15,565 bases of DNA from Actinomycetes bacterium (GTDB lineage: Bacteria > Actinomycetota > Actinomycetes > Actinomycetales > Cellulomonadaceae). The notes under the pieces are model-generated. The model searched no databases and had not been told where the DNA came from. It saw nothing but the letters and a program-made list of their open reading frames with translations. The stretch spans positions 1 through 15,565 of the forward strand of contig JAEZZV010000042.1 in the NCBI GenBank assembly GCA_023418375.1, given 5' to 3'. The translations under genes and the position numbers were made by a program. Shown here one piece after another: positions 6,786-13,236 of the stretch; the stretch's first letter is position 1, and each line of letters begins with the position of its first letter.

Positions 6786-7679
6786 TCAGGGTGAGGTCTG
6801 GCCCCGGCCCGCCCTGCCGTACTCCTGCCAGACGAACGGCGGCAGCGCCTCGACGACGTCCGCCAGCACGCGCAGGGCCCGGTCCGTGCTCTCCGGGTCG
6901 GGCCGGGCGAGCCGCCAGTGCACCACCGACCCGCCCTCGATCCGCAGCTCGAGGCCCGCGGCGTCCGGCTGGAGCAGCCGACGCATCACCAGGGGCGTGA
7001 CGGCGGCGTGCACGAACCGCGGGTCGTCGCCGGTGACCCGCCAGCCGTCGTTGAACTCGGCCGACTCGAAGAGCACCTCGCGGCCGTCCCCGACGGCCGG
7101 GGCGTCCACCCAGCGCGGGGCGAACCACACGGTCGGCAGGGCCGCCGGGAGCTGGATCGCCACGACGTGGTACCGGACCTGGGTCGCGCGCAGCTGGGCG
7201 CCCTGAGCCGTGCCGTACTCGAACGTGACGGCCAGCCGGCCGCAGTACCGGCCGACGAGCAGCCCTTCGACGACGGCCGGGCCGAGCCCGAACGGCGGCA
7301 GCCGCCAGGCGTCCGCGACCGACGGCGGACGCGGGCGTCGCTCCTGCTCCAGGTACGCGGCCAGGCCCGGCCACTGCTCCATCGGCGCCCGCCCGTCGCG
7401 CATGGGCGCCCAGCCCACGCTGCGCGCCCAGGTCACCATGGCCTGGGTCGCCGTCCACCGCGACCGGTCGCGCAGGACCGTCGCGATCATCAGGCCGGCG
7501 ATCGTGAGCACCCCGACGAACCAGCCGAGGGTCGGGTTGCGGTCGTTCGCCACGAGCCACCCGGCCAGGAGCACGAGCGGCGCCGCGATCGACGCCGCGG
7601 CCAGGGCCCACGATCGCGCCCCGTCGCGGGACCAGCGGCGGCGGGCGGGTGGGCGCGGTGGGCCGCCCCACGCGCTCAT
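6786..7679 (-). CDS. Membrane-anchored paralog A of a four-gene family beside lemA (DUF3137-like, unproven)
   Basis: Protein of 297 aa, unassigned. A basic N-terminus (1-22) is followed by two hydrophobic helices (about 24-44 and 50-69) rather than the single N-terminal helix of its paralogs, then a soluble domain. It aligns with paralogs B, C and D around GRLAVTFEYG, RYHVVAIQLPAALP, FESAEFNDGWRV (204-215), HAAVTPLVMRRL (224-235) and PPFVWQEYG (280-288). It is the most diverged copy: the HDVVHP core of the other three is HAAVTP here, and the final HGxDPG is missing. The TP-x-x-M-x-R-L form recalls the DUF3137 motif as I remember it. ATG 7679 overlaps the stop of B by 4 bp (ATGA). Function unknown; topology suggests a cytoplasmic-face or extracytoplasmic sensor or scaffold working with LemA, which is inference only. 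Confidence 0.85.
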   Translation of the reverse strand: MSAWGGPPRPPARRRWSRDGARSWALAAASIAAPLVLLAGWLVANDRNPTLGWFVGVLTIAGLMIATVLRDRSRWTATQAMVTWARSVGWAPMRDGRAPMEQWPGLAAYLEQERRPRPPSVADAWRLPPFGLGPAVVEGLLVGRYCGRLAVTFEYGTAQGAQLRATQVRYHVVAIQLPAALPTVWFAPRWVDAPAVGDGREVLFESAEFNDGWRVTGDDPRFVHAAVTPLVMRRLLQPDAAGLELRIEGGSVVHWRLARPDPESTDRALRVLADVVEALPPFVWQEYGRAGRGQTSP

Positions 7680-8383
7680 CGGGCGACCGGGCCGGGCGCG
7701 GTGGCGCCGGGGTCGTAGCCGTGGTCCTGCCAGACGTACCGCGGCACGGAGTCGATGACGGCCTGCATCAGGGCGAGCCGGCCCGGGATCCGGTCCGTGC
7801 TCGTGTGCCCGGCCGCCCAGCTCACGATGTCGGTGCCCGCGATGTGCAGCCGGGAGCCGACGGCGTCGGGCGCCATGAGCCGCTCCATGAGCCGCGGGTG
7901 CACGACGTCGTGCGCGAGCTTCGGGTTCGCCGCCGCCACCCGCCAGGCACGGTTGAAGTCCTCCGACTCGAACTGGATGTCCCCGGCCCCGAGCATCGTG
8001 AGGAGCTTCGACCCGAATCCGTCGGGCGTCAGCTCGAGGTCCGGCAACCACGCGGGCAGCGGCAGCGCGAGGACGTGGTAGCGGTGCGTCGTCTGGCTCT
8101 TCCCGGAGCCCGTGACGTACGTGTACGTGAACGAGACGGCCGGCCGGTCGCCCCAGCGGCCGACCATGACCTCGGTGGCCCGCCGCGACCGGCCCACGCC
8201 GAACGGGGCGCCCCGCCAGCGGTCGACCAGCGAGGGGTCCGACCCGACGACCGTCCAGCCCGATGCCGCGGCCCACGCCTTGAGCTGACGGCCGCGCCGT
8301 GCCTGGTACCAGAAGGTTGCGCCGATGACGCCCGGCACGAAGACCAGCCACACGAACGCCAGGAGCACGCCCCCGAGCGTCAT
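7676..8383 (-). CDS. Membrane-anchored paralog B of the lemA-linked family
   Basis: Protein of 235 aa, unassigned. One N-terminal helix (about 4-24) is followed by a basic YQARRGRQ anchor and a soluble domain: KAWAAASGWT (35-44), VDRWRGAPFG (53-62), RPAVSFTY (80-87), YHVLALPLPAWLP (102-114), FESEDFNRAWRV (138-149), HDVVHPRLMERL (158-169), GTDIVSW (183-189) and PRYVWQDHGYDPG (214-226). By my hand count it is about two-thirds identical to paralog C over some 190 aligned residues, so the two are a recent duplication relative to A and D. ATG 8383 overlaps the stop of C by 4 bp, and its own stop overlaps the start of A by 4 bp, so C-B-A are translationally coupled. I recognise no catalytic motif. 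Confidence 0.87.
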   Translation of the reverse strand: MTLGGVLLAFVWLVFVPGVIGATFWYQARRGRQLKAWAAASGWTVVGSDPSLVDRWRGAPFGVGRSRRATEVMVGRWGDRPAVSFTYTYVTGSGKSQTTHRYHVLALPLPAWLPDLELTPDGFGSKLLTMLGAGDIQFESEDFNRAWRVAAANPKLAHDVVHPRLMERLMAPDAVGSRLHIAGTDIVSWAAGHTSTDRIPGRLALMQAVIDSVPRYVWQDHGYDPGATAPGPVAR

Positions 8384-9111
8384 GCGGGGAGCCGCCCGTC
8401 CAGGCCGGGCCGTACGGGAGGCGGCCCGGGGTCGTAGCCGTGGTCCTGCCACACGTAGCGCGGGACGGAGTCGATGACGGCCGTCATCAGGCCCAGGCGC
8501 CCGGCGATCCGCTCGAGGTCGGTGTCGCCCTCCGTCCACGTGAGGACGTCGGTGCCGCTGATCCGCAGGCACACGCCCCGCGCGTCGGCCCGCATCAGCC
8601 GTTCCATCAGGCGCGGGTGGACGACGTCGTGCGCGAACTTCGGGTCCGGGGACTCCACACGCCAGGCCCGGTTGAACTCCTCGGACTCGAACTGGATGTC
8701 CTGTCGGCCGAGCATCGAGGCCAGCCGCGTCCCGAAGCCCTCCGGCGTGAGCTCGAGCGTCGGCAGGTACGCCGGTAGCGGGAGCGCGATGACGTGGTAG
8801 GTCGACGTGGTCTCGTGGTCGTCGGTGCCGGTGCGGAACGAGTAGGTGAACGAGACCGCCGGCCGCCCCGCCCACCGGCCGACCAGGACGTCGCTCGTCG
8901 CGCGCGAGTCCCCCTTGCCGAAGGGCTCGCCCTGCCAGCGGTCCACGAGCGAGTGGTCCCGGCCGACGTACGTCCAGCCCGATGCCGCGGCCCAGGCCTT
9001 GATGCGCTTGCTGCGGCGGAGCTGGAACCAGATCGTGGCGACGGCGACGACCGGCAGGATCACCCACGGGAGCACGGAGAGGGCGCGCACCAGGTCACCG
9101 TCGATGACCAT
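8380..9111 (-). CDS. Membrane-anchored paralog C of the lemA-linked family
   Basis: Protein of 243 aa, unassigned. One N-terminal helix (about 10-29), then QLRRSKRIKAW, VDRWQGEPFG (56-65), RPAVSFTY (83-90), YHVIALPLPAYLP (105-117), FESEEFNRAWRV (141-152), HDVVHPRLMERL (161-172), GTDVLTW (186-192) and PRYVWQDHGYDPG (217-229), ending in a short Pro/Arg-rich tail. ATG 9111 has a good Shine-Dalgarno (GGAGG at 9118-9122, 6-nt spacer). Since D ends 114 nt upstream, this is the start of a C-B-A translational block. Positive-inside rule with the basic residues after the helix suggests a cytoplasmic soluble domain. Candidate relation to DUF3137 is from remembered motif shape and was not searched. Confidence 0.88.
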   Translation of the reverse strand: MVIDGDLVRALSVLPWVILPVVAVATIWFQLRRSKRIKAWAAASGWTYVGRDHSLVDRWQGEPFGKGDSRATSDVLVGRWAGRPAVSFTYSFRTGTDDHETTSTYHVIALPLPAYLPTLELTPEGFGTRLASMLGRQDIQFESEEFNRAWRVESPDPKFAHDVVHPRLMERLMRADARGVCLRISGTDVLTWTEGDTDLERIAGRLGLMTAVIDSVPRYVWQDHGYDPGPPPVRPGLDGRLPA

Positions 9112-9117
9112 GCCCGC

Positions 9118-9122
9118 CCTCC
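9118..9122 (-). promoter_or_regulatory. Shine-Dalgarno of paralog C
   Basis: GGAGG inside GGGAGGAGGG, 6 nt before ATG 9111, marks an independent ribosome entry for the C-B-A block. Confidence 0.7.
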
Positions 9123-9154
9123 TCCCGGTGGCCGCTGGGGCCCTGCCCGATGCA

Positions 9155-9173
9155 TCGGCGCCCCGGGCGCCGA
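9155..9173. other. Perfect hairpin between paralogs D and C
   Basis: TCGGCGCC-ccg-GGCGCCGA: 8-bp perfect arms with a 3-nt loop, about 44 nt before the start of C. No T-run follows on the minus strand. It could be a terminator or attenuator for pyrE-D readthrough, or an RNA processing or stability element giving C-B-A a different level from D. Confidence 0.5.
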
Positions 9174-9191
9174 CGTGAGCCACCACGCTCC

Positions 9192-9215
9192 CACGGCGAG
9201 CGCACCGGCCGTGGC
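9192..9215. terminator. Hairpin just downstream of paralog D
   Basis: CCACGGC and GCCGTGG (7-bp arms, about 10-nt loop) begin roughly 10 nt past the D stop on the minus strand. It is a U-less terminator candidate for the pyrE-D unit. Exact coordinates could be off by one. Confidence 0.4.
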
Positions 9216-9225
9216 CGCTTCCGGT

Positions 9226-10236
9226 CTAGAGCCCGCGGGCCCTGGCCTGGTGACGGAGGCTCCGCGCGATCAGCCAGCGCCCGGCGCCGCCCAATGCAAG
9301 GACGACCGCGACGAGGGCGGGCATGACGGCGAGCTGCGACATGCCGGTGACGGCCAGGACGACGGCGAGCGCGGCGAACGTCACGAAGCCGAGGCCGGTC
9401 GCGATCAGCCGGCCCCAGTCCCGGTTCGTCGCGCGGGCGAGGCTCGACACGACCGCGCGGTCCGGCACGCGGGCCGGCAGCCCCTGATCGGGGACCGGGA
9501 CGTCGGCGGCGGTGTCGGGCCCGGGGTCGTGGCCGTGGTCGAGCCACACGAACCGCGGGATCGCCTCGACGAAAGCGGTCAGGACGGCGAGCCGCCTGTC
9601 GACGTCCGCCAGGTCGGGCTTGCCGGGCACCCAGGCGAGCACGTCCGTGCCGGTGACCCAGATGCTCAGCCCCTGCGCGTCGCCGGCGAGGAGGCGTTCC
9701 ATGAGCCGCGGGTGCACGACGTCGTGCGCGTACGTCGCATCGCCCGCCCGCACCCGCCAGGCCCGGTTGAAGTCCGCCGACTCGAAGGCGATGTCCTGAC
9801 CGCCGAGGGCGCCGGCGAGGTCGTCGCCCAGCGCCTGCGGCGAGAGCCGCAGCCCGGGCAGCGGCACCGGGAGCGAGATCGCCACCACGTGCACGTGCAC
9901 CGACGCCGAGACGCCCGCCTCGACGTACTCGAACGTCGAGGCCGGCCGACCCGCGTACGAGCCGGCGACCAGGTGCGACACCGTGCATCGGCCGCCGAGG
10001 CCGAACACGCCGAGCATGCGCTCGGCGAGCGCCTGGTCCCCGCGCAGCTGCCAGCCGCGCTCGGCCGCCCAGCGCTGCTCGGCGCGTCGCCGGCGCGCCC
10101 TCGGCATCTCACGCACCATCGTCAGGGCGACCGCCACGACGACGACGAAGGCCACCGTCCAGAGCAGCAGGGTGAGGTTGTCCGCCTCGGTCCTGCCGCC
10201 GGCTGCCGCGAGCCCCACGACGCCGAGGAGCTCCAC
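9226..10236 (-). CDS. Membrane protein paralog D of the lemA-linked family, with extra C-terminal membrane segment
   Basis: Protein of 336 aa, unassigned, the longest family member. N-terminal helix about 21-40, then a basic segment PRARRRR (45-51). The family domain follows: GRPASTFEY (96-104), HVHVVAISLPVPLP (114-127), FESADFNRAWRV (151-162), HDVVHPRLMERL (171-182), GTDVLAW (196-202) and PRFVWLDHGHDPG (227-239). It then continues for about 95 residues that B and C lack, with a linker and two hydrophobic helices (about 282-298 and 303-317) ending in a basic tail. GTG 10236 lies 5 nt after the pyrE stop with no Shine-Dalgarno, so translation probably couples to pyrE. The initiation codon is less certain than the reading frame, but it must precede the helix. 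Function unknown. Confidence 0.86.
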   Translation of the reverse strand: MELLGVVGLAAAGGRTEADNLTLLLWTVAFVVVVAVALTMVREMPRARRRRAEQRWAAERGWQLRGDQALAERMLGVFGLGGRCTVSHLVAGSYAGRPASTFEYVEAGVSASVHVHVVAISLPVPLPGLRLSPQALGDDLAGALGGQDIAFESADFNRAWRVRAGDATYAHDVVHPRLMERLLAGDAQGLSIWVTGTDVLAWVPGKPDLADVDRRLAVLTAFVEAIPRFVWLDHGHDPGPDTAADVPVPDQGLPARVPDRAVVSSLARATNRDWGRLIATGLGFVTFAALAVVLAVTGMSQLAVMPALVAVVLALGGAGRWLIARSLRHQARARGL

Positions 10237-10241
10237 GAGGA

Positions 10242-10823
10242 TCAGGCCAGCCCGAGGTCGGCCAGGCCGAAGATCGACAGGTACGGCAGGCCCTCCGCCT
10301 CGATCCGCTCGCGCGCGCCGGTCGCTCGGTCCACGATCACGGCCACGCCGACGACGTCGGCCCCCGCCTCGCGCAGCGCCTCCACCGCCGTCATCACGGA
10401 GCCGCCGGTGGTCGACGTGTCCTCGACGGCGACCACGCGCCGACCCGCGACGTCGGGGCCCTCGATGCGGCGCTGCATCCCGTGGGCCTTGCCCTCCTTG
10501 CGGACGACGAACGCGTCGAGGTCCTGGCCGCGCGACGCGGCGGCGTGCAGGAGCGCGGTCGCCACGGGGTCGGCGCCAAGAGTGAGGCCGCCCACCGCGT
10601 CGATCTCGGCAGTGCCCAGGCCCGCCTCCTCGAGCAGGTCGAGCAGCACGTGCCCGACGAGCGGCGCCGCCTCGTGGTGCAGGGTCACCCGCCGGAGGTC
10701 GACGTAGTACTGCGCCGTCGCGCCGGACGCGAGGGTCACCTCGCCGTGCACGACCGCGAGCTCGGTGACGAGCTCACGGAGGCGGTCGCGGGGCGTCTGG
10801 CCGGGGAGGGAGGCGTTCGTCAC
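10242..10823 (-). CDS. pyrE: Orotate phosphoribosyltransferase
   Basis: Cytosolic enzyme converting orotate and PRPP to OMP, the fifth step of de novo UMP synthesis (193 aa, normal length). Evidence: the PRPP-binding loop VVAVEDTSTTGGS (130-142), the flexible catalytic loop VVRKEGKAHG (107-116) with lysines at the expected places, GGLTLGADPVA (78-88) and an N-terminal GEVTLASGATAQYYVDLRRV (27-46). GTG 10823 is supported by a -10 box 7 nt upstream. It is the first gene of a unit continuing into paralog D, and lies 43 nt after the SDR gene on the same strand. No other pyr gene is nearby, so it is separated from the usual pyr cluster, as in many actinobacteria. Confidence 0.95.
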   Translation of the reverse strand: MTNASLPGQTPRDRLRELVTELAVVHGEVTLASGATAQYYVDLRRVTLHHEAAPLVGHVLLDLLEEAGLGTAEIDAVGGLTLGADPVATALLHAAASRGQDLDAFVVRKEGKAHGMQRRIEGPDVAGRRVVAVEDTSTTGGSVMTAVEALREAGADVVGVAVIVDRATGARERIEAEGLPYLSIFGLADLGLA

Positions 10824-10830
10824 GGCCGAC

Positions 10831-10836
10831 AGGCTA
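10831..10836 (-). promoter_or_regulatory. -10 box of a leaderless promoter for pyrE
   Basis: TAGCCT on the minus strand ends 7 nt before GTG 10823, with no Shine-Dalgarno between. A leaderless transcript leaves no room for a PyrR-type leader attenuator. Confidence 0.6.
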
Positions 10837-10866
10837 GTCGTCGGGTCGGCGCCGGCACGTGCCGTC

Positions 10867-11664
10867 CTACGCGTCGACCGCGACCTCGTCGGCGTCGACC
10901 TCGACGTCGCGCACCCGGCGCTCGGCCGAGAGTGCCCGGACCGCGGCGCGCGGCAGCAGGCGCACGACCTCCGCGGCGACGGCGTAGCGCAGGCTGGGCG
11001 TCGAGATGACCGAGCCGCGACGCACGTCGGCGAGCGCGGCCGCGACCACCTGCTCGGCGTTCAGCCAGGCGATCTCGGGGATCGCGTCGTAGTCCAGGCC
11101 GGCGCGCTCGTGGAACTCGGTGTGCACCAGGCCCGGGCACAGCGCGGTGGCGGTGACGCCGGTGCCCTTGAGCTCGATCGCGAGCGCCTCCGTGAACACC
11201 CGGACCCAGGCCTTCGCGGCCGAGTACGTGCCGCCGGCCGTCAGCGCGGCGATCGACGACACGTTGAGGATCGCGCCCCGCCCGCGCTCGACCATCGCGC
11301 CGGAGGCGGCGTGCGAGAGGACCATGACCGTCCGCACCATGACCTCGAGGGCCGTCTCGTGCGGAGCGAGGTCCGCGCCCACGAAGCGCCCGATGCCGTG
11401 GCCCGCGTTGTTCACCAGGAGCCCGACCGGCCGCTCGTCCGCGCGCAGCCGCTCGGCCACGCGCTCGACGTCGGCCCGCACCGACAGGTCGGCCGGGAGC
11501 ACCTCCGCGCGCACGCCGGCCGCGGCGTTGAGCTGGCCGGCCAGACGCTGCAGCCGCTGTTCGTCGCGGGCGACCAGGACGACGTCGTGCCGTGCCGTGG
11601 CCAGCTGCCAGGCGAACTCCAGGCCCAGGCCCGCGCTCGCTCCCGTGATGAGTGCTGTCCCCAT
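10867..11664 (-). CDS. Short-chain dehydrogenase/reductase
   Basis: NAD(P)-dependent oxidoreductase of the classical SDR family (265 aa). TGASAGLG (7-14) is the dinucleotide-binding turn; DL at 59-60 follows the adenine pocket; NNAG is at 85-88. The catalytic set is Ser136 or Ser137 in NVSS, Tyr147 and Lys151 in TYSAAK, with PG at 177-178 after the last core strand. VARD at 31-34 puts an Arg after the second strand, which favours NADP(H). The closest general type is the DltE/YdfG-like group with a C-terminal extension (about 230-265) ending in an unusually acidic DVEVDADEVAVDA tail. Substrate unknown. ATG 11664 is set by the canonical N-terminus and a -10 box 7 nt upstream. It is divergent from the exonuclease III gene. 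Confidence 0.93.
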   Translation of the reverse strand: MGTALITGASAGLGLEFAWQLATARHDVVLVARDEQRLQRLAGQLNAAAGVRAEVLPADLSVRADVERVAERLRADERPVGLLVNNAGHGIGRFVGADLAPHETALEVMVRTVMVLSHAASGAMVERGRGAILNVSSIAALTAGGTYSAAKAWVRVFTEALAIELKGTGVTATALCPGLVHTEFHERAGLDYDAIPEIAWLNAEQVVAAALADVRRGSVISTPSLRYAVAAEVVRLLPRAAVRALSAERRVRDVEVDADEVAVDA

Positions 11665-11671
11665 GGCGGCC

Positions 11672-11677
11672 AGAGTA
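11672..11677 (-). promoter_or_regulatory. -10 box of a leaderless promoter for the SDR gene
   Basis: TACTCT on the minus strand ends 7 nt before ATG 11664; no Shine-Dalgarno is present. Confidence 0.6.
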
Positions 11678-11706
11678 CGTGCCCGCCGCGTGTGGGCACC
11701 GCCGAG

Positions 11707-11712
11707 TAGGTT
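11707..11712 (+). promoter_or_regulatory. -10 box of a leaderless promoter for the exonuclease III gene
   Basis: TAGGTT ends 7 nt before ATG 11720. It faces away from the SDR -10 across 29 bp, so the -35 regions of the two promoters would fall within each other's footprints. Confidence 0.6.
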
Positions 11713-11719
11713 GACGTGC

Positions 11720-12523
11720 ATGCGGATCGCGACGTGGAACATCAACTCGGTCCGGGCACGGGCCGACCGCGCCGTCGCCTGGCTGGAGCGCACGGGGACC
11801 GACGTGCTGGCCCTCCAGGAGACCAAGTGCACGGACGCCCAGTTCCCCTACTCCGTCTTCGAGGCGGCCGGCTACGAAGTCACGCACATCGGCTCGAGCC
11901 AGTGGAACGGCGTCGCCATCGCGTCGCGCGTCGGCATCGAGGACGTCGAGACCCACTTCGCCGGGCAGCCACGGTGGGGCTCCGAGGACCCGCAGATCGA
12001 GGCGCGGGCCCTCGGCGCGACCTGCGGCGGCGTCCGCGTCTGGAGCCTGTACGTCCCGCACGGGCGCCACCCCGACGACGACCACTACCGCTACAAGCTG
12101 CACTTCCTCGACAGCCTGCTCGAGGCCGCCGGCACGTGGGTGGACCCCCAGCTCGGCGACCCGACGGCGCCGATCGCGCTCATGGGCGACTGGAACGTCA
12201 TCCCCTACGACACCGACGTGTGGGACGTCACCGCCTTCGCGGGGCAGACCCACGTGACGTCGGGCGAGCGCACGGCGTTCTTCGCGTTCGGCGACGTCGG
12301 CTACACGGAGGTCACCCGGACCTTCCTGCCCGAGGAGGGCAAGTACACGTACTGGGACTACCAGCAGCTGGCGTTCCCCAAGAACAAGGGTCTGCGCATC
12401 GACTTCGCCTGGACCTCCCCCGCGCTCACGCCGCGCGTGAGCGGCGTGACCATCGACCGTGAGGAGCGCAAGGGCAAGGGCCCGTCGGACCACGTCCCCG
12501 TGATCCTCGACCTCGCCGACTGA
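11720..12523 (+). CDS. xth: Exodeoxyribonuclease III / AP endonuclease family protein
   Basis: Mg-dependent nuclease of the ExoIII branch of the endonuclease/exonuclease/phosphatase fold (267 aa), expected to cleave abasic sites in base-excision repair and to remove 3' blocks. Motifs in order: MRIATWNINSVRAR (1-14, metal ligand Asn7), LQETKC (32-37, Glu34), NGVAIASR (63-70), YVPHGR (111-116, catalytic Tyr111), LMGDWNVIP (154-162, Asp157 and Asn159), GLRIDFAW (224-231, Asp228) and SDHVPVI (256-262, Asp257-His258). All key residues are intact. GDWNV and TYWDYQ replace the E. coli GDMNI and WFDYR forms, usual in actinobacterial copies. ATG 11720 gives the canonical N-terminus; an in-frame extension reaching upstream to 11120 lies across the SDR gene and is not real. 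Confidence 0.95.
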   Translation: MRIATWNINSVRARADRAVAWLERTGTDVLALQETKCTDAQFPYSVFEAAGYEVTHIGSSQWNGVAIASRVGIEDVETHFAGQPRWGSEDPQIEARALGATCGGVRVWSLYVPHGRHPDDDHYRYKLHFLDSLLEAAGTWVDPQLGDPTAPIALMGDWNVIPYDTDVWDVTAFAGQTHVTSGERTAFFAFGDVGYTEVTRTFLPEEGKYTYWDYQQLAFPKNKGLRIDFAWTSPALTPRVSGVTIDREERKGKGPSDHVPVILDLAD

Positions 12524-12545
12524 CCGGACCCACGGCCCGGCCCGA

Positions 12546-12574
12546 CGACGGCCTGGCGCGCCGACGGCCGTCGG
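12546..12574. terminator. Hairpins downstream of the exonuclease III gene
   Basis: CGACGGCC (12546-12553) pairs with GGCCGTCG (12566-12573) around a 12-nt loop. Alternatively CCGACGGCCGTCGG (12561-12574) is a perfect 14-bp palindrome. Both lie in the 92-nt gap before the next gene; there is no T-run. Confidence 0.5.
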
Positions 12575-12603
12575 ACCGCCCGCCGTGCGGCGTCGCCGGG
12601 CGC

Positions 12604-12609
12604 TAGGTT
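12604..12609 (+). promoter_or_regulatory. -10 box of a leaderless promoter for the septum-formation-type gene
   Basis: TAGGTT, identical to the exonuclease III -10, ends 6 nt before ATG 12616. No Shine-Dalgarno is present. Confidence 0.6.
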
Positions 12610-12615
12610 CCTGAC

Positions 12616-13236
12616 ATGGCCGACCAGCTGCCGCCCCCGCCGGGCACGCCGCAGCCCGCACCGATGCCCCCCGTGGGCTCGCCGCAGCCGGGCCCCGCTG
12701 CCGCGCCCGCCGGGCCGGTGCCGGGATCCCCGGCCGGCTACTACCCGCAGCAGCCGTACTACGCGCCGGGGTGGACCCAGGCCGCGACCCAGCCCCGCTC
12801 GCGCCGCGGCCGGAGGATCGCCCTGTTCACGACGCTCGCCGTCGTCGTCGTCGCGGTCCTCGGGGCGGTGGCCGTCGCCGGCCTGTACTGGTGGAGCACC
12901 AAGCCGATCGGCGACGTCACGTCCCCCACCAGCGCGAACGCGCGGCAGGTGCGTCCGGGGCACTGCATCCGCGACCTGCCCGCCGACGGCTCCGTCGGGA
13001 CGGTGACCCTCGTCCCCTGCGACGACCCGCACGAGGCCGAGGTCGTCGGCTCGCTGCGGTACGACGACGACGCCTGGCCCGGCGAGGACGCCGTCACCGA
13101 GCAGGCCGCCGCCTGGTGCGAGATGGACAACGCACAGGTCGAGGCCGGCCTCCGGGCGGTCGTCTGGACGCCGTCCGAGCAGAGCTGGAGCCAGGGCGAC
13201 CGCGCCGCGCTCTGCCTCGCCCGCCAGGGCGACTGA
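12616..13236 (+). CDS. Pro-rich single-pass protein with septum-formation-type extracellular domain
   Basis: Protein of 206 aa. A cytoplasmic N-terminus very rich in Pro, with Gln/Tyr/Ala (1-60, including YYPQQPYYAPGW), leads to a basic RSRRGRR stop (61-67) and one membrane helix (about 69-92). The rest is an extracytoplasmic domain with four cysteines at 117, 135, 168 and 200. VRPGHCIRDLP, VTLVPCDDPHEAEVVG and GDRAALCLA fit the pattern of the actinobacterial 'septum formation' domain (PF13845 as I recall it), where the cysteines are expected to form two disulfides. Roles in division or cell-wall growth are suggested for relatives, but the name rests on thin evidence. Single gene with its own promoter, convergent with the ABC exporter. 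Moderately sure of family, unsure of function. Confidence 0.87.
   Translation: MADQLPPPPGTPQPAPMPPVGSPQPGPAAAPAGPVPGSPAGYYPQQPYYAPGWTQAATQPRSRRGRRIALFTTLAVVVVAVLGAVAVAGLYWWSTKPIGDVTSPTSANARQVRPGHCIRDLPADGSVGTVTLVPCDDPHEAEVVGSLRYDDDAWPGEDAVTEQAAAWCEMDNAQVEAGLRAVVWTPSEQSWSQGDRAALCLARQGD

Noticed and set aside
6786..9067. Longer minus-strand starts for paralogs A and B (to 8351 and 9067)
   Set aside because: The extensions read the upstream paralog out of frame. The 4-bp ATGA overlaps and N-terminal helices support the short starts.
6139..10236. Defence or toxin-antitoxin system
   Set aside because: No nuclease, NTPase, transferase or toxin motif is visible in the four paralogs or LemA, and there are no mobile-element signs nearby.
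8794..10707. Plus-strand 637-codon frame across the paralog cluster
   Set aside because: It crosses three minus-strand genes antisense, has a shadow-type Arg/Gly/His/Asp composition, and no plausible start signals.
10820..12661. Minus-strand 613-codon frame
   Set aside because: It spans the SDR gene out of frame and the exonuclease III gene antisense; no recognisable domain.
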